From CAMEON01 sp045645165 (lineage in GTDB: Bacteria > Bacillota > Clostridia > Oscillospirales > CAG-272), in NCBI GenBank assembly GCA_045645165.1, contig JAZRIF010000113.1:1-34809 (forward strand): a stretch of DNA of 34,809 nucleotides. Direction: 5' to 3'. This document shows positions 7,482 through 15,250 of this stretch, in pieces. Numbering within the stretch: the first letter of the stretch is position 1; each line of letters opens with the position of its first letter. Both the position numbers and the translations under genes were made by a program. Below the pieces are notes generated by a model that was not told where the DNA came from, ran no database searches, and saw only the letters and a program-made list of their open reading frames with translations.

Positions 7482-9095
7482 ATGTTTAAGAGCGTATTTG
7501 CCAAGTATATCATCACATTCATGGCTCTGCTCCTGGTCAGCTTTCTGCTGTTGCTCTTTATTGTGAACAGCGTGGTCAGCAATGATCTGCTGCGATCAGA
7601 AAGGGATCAGATCGTCCGTGTCTCCGAATCCTGTTCCGACAATCTCTCGGAACTGTACGGGTTGAGTGGTGAGACGGATTTTGGGAATTTCATCCGAGCG
7701 GACATCATGGAAAACGGGTCGGCATCTTACATCCGGCGACTGGTCACCGCCATCATCACCGATCACTCTGATATGACCGTTTATGTCACCGATGCAAGCG
7801 GTGGCTTTATTTTCTGTACAGGAAAAGTGTTGGAACCCACGCCGGCTTTTGGATCGCCCCTGTTCACCGATGAGGAACTCGCCGAGCTGTGCGGCGAAGG
7901 GAAAAACGATGGTACCAAAAGCCATGCTTCCCATGCCACAGTACTCTCCGAGACTGAATCCGAACCGCTTCTCCGAGGGAAATTCATGAACAGCCAATTA
8001 TGGAACGCGAACGGTCAAAGTCTTGCCTACGTAGAAGCGATCCGCCAGGGAGACGGCTGTACCGTAGGCTACGTCATGGTTACCTCTACGGTTGAAACGG
8101 CAGGAAATACTGTCAGTGCCACCCTGCGATCCATGATCGTAGCGGCTATGTGGATCGTACTGGCCGCATTGATTGCCATTTACTTCATAACCGAGCGCGT
8201 CATCGCGCCCCTGCGAGATATGAGCCGAGCCGCCAAAAAGATGGCGGTGGGTCAATTTGACGTGCGCGTTCCTGTTCACGGTAAGGACGAGGTTTCCGAA
8301 CTGGCTGTGGCTTTCAATCAGATGTCTCAAGCGCTGGATAATCTGGAGAGGATGCGTAATTCCTTCGTGGCCAATGTATCCCACGACTTACGGACCCCTA
8401 TGACCACCATCGCCGGATTCATCGACGGTATTCTGGACGGTGTCATCCCCCCCGAGCAGACCGACCACTACCTCAAGGTAGTCTCCGACGAGGTGCGCCG
8501 TCTGTCCCGATTGGTCACAGCGCTACTGGATGTTTCCCGTCTGCAGGCAGGGGATCGTAAGTTTGACATGAAGCCCTTTGACGTCTGCGAAATGGGACGA
8601 CAGATCCTGATCTCCTTTGAACAAAAGATCGACGATAAGCAGCTGGACGTGGAATTTGAATGTGATGAGGACCGTATGTTCGTTCTGGCAGATCGGGATG
8701 CTATCCATCAGATCCTGTACAATATTTGCGACAACGCTGTGAAATTTTCAGCAGAACGGGGCAAACTGAAAATGAGCTTTATCTGGTCAACCGGTGATGG
8801 CATTCGTCGCCGCAAGGCCGTGGTCAAGGTCTACAACGAAGGACAGGGCATCCCCACCGAAGACCTTCCCTTCGTATTCGAACGATTCTATAAGAGCGAT
8901 AAAAGTCGCGGCTTAGATAAGAGCGGCGTGGGACTTGGCATGTTCATTTCCAAAACCATCATCGATGCCCACGGTGAAACCATCACGGTAGACAGTGAAT
9001 ACGGCCGTTTCTGCGAATTTACCTTTACATTAGCCAAAACCGAGCCCCCCACGCCGAAAGGGCGCTCCACGCACCCACAAGGAGGAAACTCATGA
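7482..9095 (+). CDS. Membrane sensor histidine kinase
   Basis: 537 residues. Order: TM1 (about 9-33), an extracytoplasmic sensor region (34-215, no recognisable ligand motif, probably PAS/CACHE-like), TM2 (216-238), HAMP (239-290), and HisKA with phosphoacceptor His301 in NVSHDLRTPMTTI. Then comes HATPase_c with N box NICDNAVKFS (414-423), G1 NEGQGIP (452-458), F box FVFERFYK and G2 GVGLGMF (482-488). All catalytic motifs are intact. It should autophosphorylate and pass phosphate to Asp54 of the upstream regulator. Its stop overlaps the next start (ATGA, 9092-9095), so kinase and HtrA are coupled. The last about 18 residues are Pro-rich and probably disordered. Confidence 0.97.
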   Translation: MFKSVFAKYIITFMALLLVSFLLLLFIVNSVVSNDLLRSERDQIVRVSESCSDNLSELYGLSGETDFGNFIRADIMENGSASYIRRLVTAIITDHSDMTVYVTDASGGFIFCTGKVLEPTPAFGSPLFTDEELAELCGEGKNDGTKSHASHATVLSETESEPLLRGKFMNSQLWNANGQSLAYVEAIRQGDGCTVGYVMVTSTVETAGNTVSATLRSMIVAAMWIVLAALIAIYFITERVIAPLRDMSRAAKKMAVGQFDVRVPVHGKDEVSELAVAFNQMSQALDNLERMRNSFVANVSHDLRTPMTTIAGFIDGILDGVIPPEQTDHYLKVVSDEVRRLSRLVTALLDVSRLQAGDRKFDMKPFDVCEMGRQILISFEQKIDDKQLDVEFECDEDRMFVLADRDAIHQILYNICDNAVKFSAERGKLKMSFIWSTGDGIRRRKAVVKVYNEGQGIPTEDLPFVFERFYKSDKSRGLDKSGVGLGMFISKTIIDAHGETITVDSEYGRFCEFTFTLAKTEPPTPKGRSTHPQGGNS

Positions 9096-10495
9096 ACGAA
9101 CACGAGCATACAGATCCCACCCCCGAAAAAGCGGGTGGTTCCCTACAGCCTGAAGCCTCTTCTGAGGAAATAAAGAGGGTATCTACCGAAAATACAGTAG
9201 CGGAATCGGCTGTATCTGCATCGTCGCCCTCATTGGCCTCAGAGAGTATTCAAGCACCCAACGTCGAGCCTGCGCTCCTCTACCGCTGGACCTACGCCGA
9301 TCAAGTCCATCACGAAAAAACAACCAATAAGCGCAAGGGGCACAAAGGACTATGGATCTATGCCATGGTCATGACCGGTGTGTTTCTCGTCAGTCTCGCC
9401 ATGTTCGTGGCCGTTCTGGCCATCGGAAACGGCGACGGTTACGTAGGAAGCGGTATCATCCGCCCCGGTATCAGCAATCCTGCTGATGACGATGAGGCGG
9501 TGGAAGGCGTGGAGCAAGCCAAGCATTCCGTCGTGGTCATCGAAGTCGAAACCGACAAGGGAGGCGGTACTGGTACGGGCATCATTATGACGACAGACGG
9601 GTATATCGCCACCAATCATCACGTCATCGAAGGGGCCAACAAGATCAAGGTCACCTTCTACGACGGTACGGTTATGTCTGCCGAAATGATCGGATCCTCT
9701 GAGATGGATGATCTGGGCGTGATCAAGGTCAACGGAAAAAATCTTCCCGCCGCCACGTTTGCCGATTCCGATCAGTGCTACGTCGGCCAAACAGTCTACG
9801 CCATCGGTACCCCCGCCGGTCCCGACTTTGGATGGACGACCACCAAAGGAATCATTTCCTACAAGAATCGCGAAGTAAAGATTTACGACGACAGTGACGG
9901 TTCCCTCCAAAAGAAGCTTCGTCTGCTTCAGATGGATACCACAGTCAATCCCGGCAACTCGGGAGGGCCTTTGATCAATACCAACGGTGAGGTCGTGGGC
10001 GTCGTATCCATGAAGCTGTCGGACGGCTACGAGGGCATCGGATTCGCCATTCCTTCCGACGGTGCCGTGGAGATCCTGGAAGCTATTATGAAATACGGCA
10101 ACGCGGATAACATCAACTCTTCCCTCTCCCATAAACGCCCTATGTTGGGCATTACCGGCGTTTACGTAATGGAAGATGCCTACTATCTGCCCACCGCCGA
10201 CGGCGTACAGCAGATCTTTGAGGACGAGTTGAAGGATTATGCCATGGATGACCTGATTCATCCCGCCGTTTCGGGCATTTACGTCATGGGCTTTTCCGAT
10301 GGTATGGATGCCGCCGTAAAAATGGAGGTCGGTGATATCATCACCGCCGCAGAGGGCGAAGAGATCGAATCCATGAATGAGCTCATGAACATCATCAACG
10401 AGTATTATGCAGGAGACACGATCACGTTAACCGTATACCGCGACTCTGCACATGTTTCCGTGGATATCGTTTTGTCCGCTAAACCCGACCAATAA
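9092..10495 (+). CDS. htrA: HtrA/DegP-type membrane-anchored serine protease with PDZ domain
   Basis: 467 residues. A long acidic, Ser/Glu-rich cytoplasmic tail (1-85) is followed by one transmembrane anchor (87-111), a trypsin-like domain (about 137-330) and one PDZ domain (about 385-462, with GIYVMGF and MEVGDIITAAEGEEI). The catalytic triad is visible: His177 in TNHHVI, Asp207 in MDDLGVI and Ser290 in NPGNSGGP. In Firmicutes HtrA degrades misfolded secreted proteins at the outer face of the membrane. Overlap with the sensor kinase gene suggests that it is an output of, or feeds back on, that system. The N-terminal tail is longer than in many homologues. Confidence 0.95.
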   Translation: MNEHEHTDPTPEKAGGSLQPEASSEEIKRVSTENTVAESAVSASSPSLASESIQAPNVEPALLYRWTYADQVHHEKTTNKRKGHKGLWIYAMVMTGVFLVSLAMFVAVLAIGNGDGYVGSGIIRPGISNPADDDEAVEGVEQAKHSVVVIEVETDKGGGTGTGIIMTTDGYIATNHHVIEGANKIKVTFYDGTVMSAEMIGSSEMDDLGVIKVNGKNLPAATFADSDQCYVGQTVYAIGTPAGPDFGWTTTKGIISYKNREVKIYDDSDGSLQKKLRLLQMDTTVNPGNSGGPLINTNGEVVGVVSMKLSDGYEGIGFAIPSDGAVEILEAIMKYGNADNINSSLSHKRPMLGITGVYVMEDAYYLPTADGVQQIFEDELKDYAMDDLIHPAVSGIYVMGFSDGMDAAVKMEVGDIITAAEGEEIESMNELMNIINEYYAGDTITLTVYRDSAHVSVDIVLSAKPDQ

Positions 10496-10524
10496 AAATA
10501 TTTTGACAAATTTTCAAATAACTA

Positions 10525-10553
10525 TTGCAATTTTCTTCCGAGTGTGATATAAT
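10525..10553 (+). promoter_or_regulatory. secG promoter
   Basis: TTGCAA (10525-10530), a 17-bp spacer and TATAAT (10548-10553). The leader contains a small hairpin GCACGC-TCT-GCGTGC (about 10571-10585), then GGAGG (10598-10602) 9 nt before the ATG. Confidence 0.85.
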
Positions 10554-10611
10554 ATCTCGGTAAGCGTATACGCACGCTCTGCGTGCAAACATTTTTTGGA
10601 GGATAGATCAA

Positions 10612-10869
10612 ATGACTATTGTAGAACTCATTCTTGGCATCGTCCTGGCAGTTGTGTCTTTGGGACTGGTCGTTGCCGTACTGATGCAGCCCGGCAAGGA
10701 TAAGCGTCTCTCCGGTGCTATTGCCGGCGGCGCTGACACCTTCCTGTCCAAGGGTAAGGCTGGCAAGTGGGATCAGCTTCTCGGCAAGCTGACCGTTGCT
10801 ATGTGCATCATCTTCTTCGTGGTGATCCTGGTTCTGTACTGCCTTGTTACGGTTCCGACCGTGGCCTGA
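10612..10869 (+). CDS. secG: Preprotein translocase subunit SecG
   Basis: 85 residues, the usual SecG size. Two membrane helices (about 4-24 and 58-79) flank a conserved loop with LMQPGKDKRLSGAIAGGADT and FLSKGKAGKWDQLLGKLT. SecG sits beside SecYE and assists SecA-driven export. SecA is encoded in this same window at 20524-23295 but in a separate unit. In many Firmicutes secG precedes rnr and smpB; here it is followed by a DD-carboxypeptidase gene instead. Confidence 0.96.
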   Translation: MTIVELILGIVLAVVSLGLVVAVLMQPGKDKRLSGAIAGGADTFLSKGKAGKWDQLLGKLTVAMCIIFFVVILVLYCLVTVPTVA

Positions 10870-10933
10870 GAACGCCGATTCCTGACCGCCATGAATCCAC
10901 TGTCGGTCTCTCCGATAGAGATCCCTTAGCGGT

Positions 10934-10970
10934 AAGAAAAGTCCGTTCCTGACCGGAACGGACTTTTCTT
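10934..10970 (+). terminator. Strong hairpin between secG and the DD-carboxypeptidase gene
   Basis: A perfect 16-bp stem (10934-10949 with 10955-10970) with loop TGACC. Its 3' arm ends in TTTTCTT, so it serves as stem and U-tract at once. It lies 26 nt before the downstream start codon. Confidence 0.8.
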
Positions 10971-10996
10971 ATAAAATGCATACTGGAGATACCTTT

Positions 10997-12145
10997 ATGA
11001 ATACTGATTCCCGCAATCCCCAAACGAAAAAACCAGCTCCCCGATCCGAGCAGTCCGTTAAAGGAATTCTGTCCGGATGGCGAGTGAAAAAGCCCACGTA
11101 CACGCTTCCTTCCAATCTTCACATTTACATTTTCGTTCTGATCACCACGTTGGTCGTAGCCATCATCCTCACCACTGTTCTGTTCATTTGCGCTCACGAG
11201 GAATATTTTGACTTTAACTTCCCTTCCCGTCCTTCTGTGCAGGAAAGCGGAAGTGGTGTCGCCAACAATGACGGCGACCGTCCCTTTGCTGACGGAGCAA
11301 GCGGTACGGCTCTGCTCCCCTGGGCAGACGACATTGCCATCATCCCCTCAGAGGCCATCAATTCCTCCTATGCGGCACTGGCCGATCTTGCCACAGGTGA
11401 GATCATCGCCTCCCGCAAGGCAGACGAGGTGATCTATCCCGCATCCATGACCAAGGTCATGACCCTGATCGTGGTCGTTGAAAATCTCCCCAACGAAGAT
11501 TCTCTTCAGGACACCATCACGGTCAGCCAGGCGGTCTACGACGAAATGAAACGTCAAGAATCCTCCGGCATCGGTATGGAACCCGGAGAACAGATGACGG
11601 TGGAATCCATGCTCTACGCCCTGATGCTGAAATCCGACGGCATTGCCGCATGCGAGCTTGCCCGATACATTGCCGGCAGCGAGGAGGATTTCGTGGAGCT
11701 TATGAACCTGAAGGCTGCGAAGATGGGCCTTTCCAATACCCATTTCATGAATCCCACAGGCCTGTTCCACGAAAACCACAAGACCACCAGCCGCGAGATC
11801 GCTTCCATCATGGTCTACGCCATGAATATGAATCTTTGTCGCAAGATCCTCAAGACCCAGTCCTACATCGCTCCCTGTGTCGGAACTGACGGCAAGACCT
11901 TCAACTACAACCTCTACCACAACCTCATTGTGACCCAATTCGACAGAATCACTCCCAATCAGCCCACCTCCGTGACCGTAGCAGCAGGCAAGACCGGCTT
12001 TACCGATGAGAGCCGTTTCTGCCTTGTGACCTACGCCGAAGCGGCTGACGGACACGGCTACGTCTGCGTAACCGCCAAGAGCGGCGGGTACAATGAATGC
12101 ATCACCGATTATTTGACCATATATAATACGTACATCAAACCTTGA
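10997..12145 (+). CDS. D-alanyl-D-alanine carboxypeptidase (penicillin-binding protein, peptidase family S11)
   Basis: 382 residues. A basic cytoplasmic tail precedes a single membrane anchor (about 41-65), so the enzyme is a type II membrane protein rather than signal-peptide-processed. S11 motifs: SMTK (Ser150, Lys153) and KTG (332-334 in AGKTGFTDE). The middle motif reads SDG (213-215) where SxN is usual. The enzyme should trim the terminal D-Ala from peptidoglycan stem peptides. The C-terminal beta domain of PBP5 is absent or very short. The start at 10997 is preferred to 10976 because TGGAG lies 8 nt upstream and 10976 abuts the terminator hairpin. Confidence 0.93.
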   Translation: MNTDSRNPQTKKPAPRSEQSVKGILSGWRVKKPTYTLPSNLHIYIFVLITTLVVAIILTTVLFICAHEEYFDFNFPSRPSVQESGSGVANNDGDRPFADGASGTALLPWADDIAIIPSEAINSSYAALADLATGEIIASRKADEVIYPASMTKVMTLIVVVENLPNEDSLQDTITVSQAVYDEMKRQESSGIGMEPGEQMTVESMLYALMLKSDGIAACELARYIAGSEEDFVELMNLKAAKMGLSNTHFMNPTGLFHENHKTTSREIASIMVYAMNMNLCRKILKTQSYIAPCVGTDGKTFNYNLYHNLIVTQFDRITPNQPTSVTVAAGKTGFTDESRFCLVTYAEAADGHGYVCVTAKSGGYNECITDYLTIYNTYIKP

Positions 12146-12151
12146 CGCACA

Positions 12152-12196
12152 AAAACGGTATCCCCACATGCATTCCGCATGTGGGGATACCGTTTT
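12152..12196. terminator. Bidirectional terminator between the carboxypeptidase gene and ohrR
   Basis: A perfect 20-bp stem (12152-12171 with 12177-12196), loop ATTCC, bounded by A-rich and T-rich ends. It lies between two convergent genes and can serve both strands. Confidence 0.88.
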
Positions 12197-12214
12197 AAAA
12201 AAGACAGATTATAC

Positions 12215-12676
12215 TTACTGTGCCCAGTTGGGGAGCGGGTGGTCCTCCTGTCCCAGCATTTTATACAGCAAACGATACATCGTTACAGTCTCATCCAGAG
12301 ACAAAGGATTAAACTTCCCCATTTCACGGGCGATATGGACAGCCTTGGCTTCCAGCCCTTCCCCTTCCGTGGTAATGCTCACGTTCAGATTTCTCTCATC
12401 CTTCGTAGAGCGGGCGCGGTTGATGTATCCCTTGGCTTCCAATTTCTTCAGCAGGGGCGTAAGGGTACCGGAATCCAAGAACAGGAATTCTCCCATTTCC
12501 TTCACGGTCAGCATTTTATGCTCCCACAAAAGCATCATGGCGATGTACTGCGTGTAAGTCAGATCCAGTTCGTCCAAGTAGGGCTTATAAAGTTTTATGA
12601 CTTCGCGAGATGCCGCGTACAAGGGAAAGCATAATTGATTTTTAAGTCTCAAAGTGGTCTTCTTAGATTCGTCCAT
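12215..12676 (-). CDS. ohrR: OhrR-type MarR family organic-peroxide sensing repressor
   Basis: 153 residues. The sequence follows 1-Cys OhrR closely: LKNQLCFPLYAASREV (reactive Cys16), KPYLDELDLTYTQYIAMMLLWEH, LFLDSGTLTPLLKKLEAKG and a wing with DERNLNVSIT. In OhrR the lone N-terminal Cys is oxidised by organic hydroperoxides, releasing DNA. The usual partner, an Ohr peroxidase gene, is not in this window. GGAGG lies 7 nt before the ATG, and a promoter sits at 12712-12740. An adjacent imperfect dyad (12693-12712) could be its own operator. Confidence 0.93.
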   Translation of the reverse strand: MDESKKTTLRLKNQLCFPLYAASREVIKLYKPYLDELDLTYTQYIAMMLLWEHKMLTVKEMGEFLFLDSGTLTPLLKKLEAKGYINRARSTKDERNLNVSITTEGEGLEAKAVHIAREMGKFNPLSLDETVTMYRLLYKMLGQEDHPLPNWAQ

Positions 12677-12692
12677 GGTTTGCCTCCAAAAT

Positions 12693-12712
12693 TATATTGA
12701 TCGGTAGATATA
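12693..12712. promoter_or_regulatory. Possible OhrR operator
   Basis: TATAT (12693-12697) and ATATA (12708-12712) are inverted arms around a 10-nt centre, immediately downstream of and touching the ohrR -10 box. AT-rich dyads at this place are typical of MarR/OhrR autoregulation, but this one is weak. Confidence 0.35.
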
Positions 12713-12740
12713 TTGTATCACATTATTCTAAAAAATTCAA
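12712..12740 (-). promoter_or_regulatory. ohrR promoter
   Basis: On the minus strand TTGAAT (12735-12740), a 17-bp spacer and TACAAT (12712-12717). Confidence 0.75.
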
Positions 12741-12788
12741 GACCTTTTGCCGATTTTTCGCGATTTCTCGCAAAATACCCAAAAAAAC

Positions 12789-12817
12789 TTGACATTTCAT
12801 ACACAATCATGTATAAT
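12789..12817 (+). promoter_or_regulatory. Promoter of the first Gfo/Idh/MocA gene
   Basis: TTGACA (12789-12794), a 17-bp spacer and TATAAT (12812-12817): a perfect consensus sigma-A promoter. It is divergent from the ohrR promoter, with about 48 bp between the two -35 boxes. Confidence 0.88.
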
Positions 12818-12866
12818 GCAAGTACATCCCATCACGGGAAATTCCGAACACGAACAGGAGACACCC

Positions 12867-13934
12867 ATGGACAAGATCAAGGTTGCCGTCATCGGCTGCG
12901 GTACCATCGCTAATGCCGCACACATTCCCTCTTACATGAACAATTCCGACGTAGAGATCAAGTATTTCTGCGATATCATCCCCGAACGAGCAGAGGCCGC
13001 TGTAAAACAGTACGGCTGCGGTACCGCTATCGTGGACTACCACGACGCGCTGAACGACCCCGAAATCGAGGCCGTGTCGGTCTGCACCCCCAACAAGGCT
13101 CATACCACCATCACCATCGACGCTCTCCGCGCAGGCAAGCACGTTCTCTGCGAAAAGCCTGCCGCCCGTACGTATGCAGAAGCTAAGATGATGCAGGACG
13201 TACAGCACGAAACGGGCAAGGTTCTCAACATTGGTGTAGTCAACCGCTTCAACACCGCTGTAAACAAAATCCGCGAGTTGATTCAAGCCGGTGAACTGGG
13301 CGAGGTTTACCACGTCTACGTCTCCTTCCGTTGCCAGCGCTCCATCCCCGGCCTTGGCGGTGCCTTTACCACTAAGGAGATCGCCGGCGGCGGCGCTCTT
13401 ATCGACTGGGGCGTACATTACCTGGATATCGTCATGTACTGCACCGGCGACCCCAAGCCCGTGACCGTCTCGGGTCAGGCCTTCTGCAAGCTGGGCGTGG
13501 ATATGCCGAACTACGTTTACGAGAACATGTGGTCGGAGATCACCAAGGATCTGAACGGCACCTACGACGTGGACGACAGCGTCACGGGCTTCATTCGTAC
13601 CGAAGGCCCCACCATCACCCTCAACGGCGCGTGGGCACAGAACATCGGTATCAGTGAGACCTACATCGACTTCCTGGGCGACAAGGCAGGCATCCGCCTC
13701 AACTACGGCGGCAACTTCACCGTATGGGGCACCAAGGACGGCAAGCTGTGGCAGGACACCCCTCAGTACGAGAGCGTCAGCATGTTCCAGAACGAGATCG
13801 ACAGCTTCATCCGTTGCATCCGCACCGGCGAGAAGCTTCCCTCCCACATCGACCAGGTCATCATCACCGCCCGCATGATGCAGGCTATCTACGATTCCTC
13901 GGATTCCCACAAGGAAATCGCGCTGGAATGGTAA
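12867..13934 (+). CDS. Gfo/Idh/MocA family NAD(P)-dependent oxidoreductase
   Basis: 355 residues. The N-terminal Rossmann fold begins KVAVIGCGTIANAAHIP with the GxGxxA-type nucleotide loop. The family's EKP motif is intact (CEKPAARTYAEA), and the C-terminal alpha/beta domain has GGGALIDWGVHYLDIVMY, with the family's catalytic-region Asp and His. Such enzymes oxidise or reduce sugars, inositols or their derivatives; the substrate cannot be predicted from this sequence. The start at 12867 is chosen over 12747 because AGGAG lies 6 nt upstream and the promoter falls inside the longer reading. Probably monocistronic. Confidence 0.95.
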   Translation: MDKIKVAVIGCGTIANAAHIPSYMNNSDVEIKYFCDIIPERAEAAVKQYGCGTAIVDYHDALNDPEIEAVSVCTPNKAHTTITIDALRAGKHVLCEKPAARTYAEAKMMQDVQHETGKVLNIGVVNRFNTAVNKIRELIQAGELGEVYHVYVSFRCQRSIPGLGGAFTTKEIAGGGALIDWGVHYLDIVMYCTGDPKPVTVSGQAFCKLGVDMPNYVYENMWSEITKDLNGTYDVDDSVTGFIRTEGPTITLNGAWAQNIGISETYIDFLGDKAGIRLNYGGNFTVWGTKDGKLWQDTPQYESVSMFQNEIDSFIRCIRTGEKLPSHIDQVIITARMMQAIYDSSDSHKEIALEW

Positions 13935-14004
13935 TCGCACAGGGGGTTCACCCCAAATCTGAAAACAGGATTATGTAAATCCTTTTAATCTTTTTAAAGG
14001 AATA

Positions 14005-14047
14005 CCCGAGGGGCAACTTCTTTGACGAAGTTGTCCCTCGGGCTTTT
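14005..14047. terminator. Bidirectional terminator between the two oxidoreductase genes
   Basis: A 16-bp stem with one G-T pair (14005-14020 with 14027-14042), 6-nt loop, then CTTTTT on the plus strand. It lies between convergent stop codons. Confidence 0.85.
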
Positions 14048-14058
14048 TGGGGGATTTC

Positions 14059-15231
14059 TTATTTCTTATGAGGCACCGCGCAAGGCAGGGTTACCTTACC
14101 GTTCTCATCGGGGAACGGAGTCAGGTCGTCGTGCTGCCACGCGTCGCGCTGGGCTTTATCCTTGAAGTCGGGGATGGCGTAGACCTTGCCGTTCTCCAGG
14201 CAGCTTCGCCAGCCGAGGATGGCTACGGCGGACATACAGCAGCCGCGGTAGACGTCGAAGAAGGGCTCTACGTCGTTCAGAACATACTCCACGAAGTTGT
14301 AGACCGTCCAGAAATCACCGCCGCCGTGACCGGCCTTTTCAGCCAGCTCGCCGTTGGCAGGCCAAGCGGGAGAATACGTATCGGAGGTGGGCTTACCCTC
14401 GGGAGTCGTCCAGGAGTGGTAGGTTACGTTGAGGTTACCACCCAGGGTGCGTCCCGTCTCGGCAGAGCCGTACTCACCCACCACACGGTAGCCGCTGGGA
14501 GAGCCCATGTGTGCGCAGCCCGTAAAGCGGAAGAGGGCGCCGCCGTCGGTCATGCAGTTCATCATGGCGAAGGCGTCGTAGTTGTGGCGGAAATCGTCAT
14601 ACTGCTCCAGCACGTCGGAGTGGACGGCGAAGGCGCTGACCTGCACGGGCATTTGCCCCGTGATGTGCATGAGGGGGCCCAAGGAGTGGGTGACGTAGTA
14701 GGAGCGAGGCAACCATGCACGCCAGTGGTACTTTTCGGGGGTGAGGCTTGCCAGCATCTCACGGGGGCCGCTGTGGTTATACTCGCCCTCGGCGTAGAGG
14801 ATACGACCGAAATCGCCGGCATCGGTGAGGCGCTTGGCCTCCAAAAGGGCGGCGCTGAAGGGGTAGTTCTCGGCCAGCATGTACTTGCATCCCGTCTCCT
14901 CCACACACTCACACAGCTCCACGCACTCCTTCATGGTAGCGCCTGAAGTGCATTCACTGAAGACGTGGATGCCACGCTTCATGGCGCGGATGGCGTAGAC
15001 GGCGTGCTGGTGAAAGTAGTTGCAAAGCAGGACGGCGTCGATGCCGCTGTCCATCAGTTCGTCAAAATCGGCGCAGACCTTGGCCTCGGGGCAGAGCTTG
15101 AGCGCCTCGGCCACTTTGCTCTCGTCCTTGTCGCAGACGGCGAAAACGGTTGCGTTTTCCAGAGAATTGATGATGTGGATAAAGGAGCCTCCGCGCCACA
15201 GGCCGAAGATACCGAGTTTCAGTTGCTTCAT
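14059..15231 (-). CDS. Gfo/Idh/MocA family oxidoreductase, atypical EKP motif
   Basis: 390 residues. A Rossmann start KLGIFGLWRGGSFIHI lacks a textbook GxGxxG. The segment that should carry EKP reads FSECTSGATMKEC, so the cofactor-contacting Lys is missing. The pattern resembles a Gfo/Idh/MocA subgroup that has SEVPA at this place. The next conserved part is MLAENYPFS, and the C-terminal domain continues with typical length. It probably acts on a carbohydrate derivative, unless it has lost redox activity. GGGAG lies 9 nt before the ATG. It starts only 19 bp after the pcrA stop, so it may be cotranscribed with pcrA although no functional link is obvious. Confidence 0.88.
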   Translation of the reverse strand: MKQLKLGIFGLWRGGSFIHIINSLENATVFAVCDKDESKVAEALKLCPEAKVCADFDELMDSGIDAVLLCNYFHQHAVYAIRAMKRGIHVFSECTSGATMKECVELCECVEETGCKYMLAENYPFSAALLEAKRLTDAGDFGRILYAEGEYNHSGPREMLASLTPEKYHWRAWLPRSYYVTHSLGPLMHITGQMPVQVSAFAVHSDVLEQYDDFRHNYDAFAMMNCMTDGGALFRFTGCAHMGSPSGYRVVGEYGSAETGRTLGGNLNVTYHSWTTPEGKPTSDTYSPAWPANGELAEKAGHGGGDFWTVYNFVEYVLNDVEPFFDVYRGCCMSAVAILGWRSCLENGKVYAIPDFKDKAQRDAWQHDDLTPFPDENGKVTLPCAVPHKK

Positions 15232-15250
15232 GATGATTTCTCCCTTGTGC

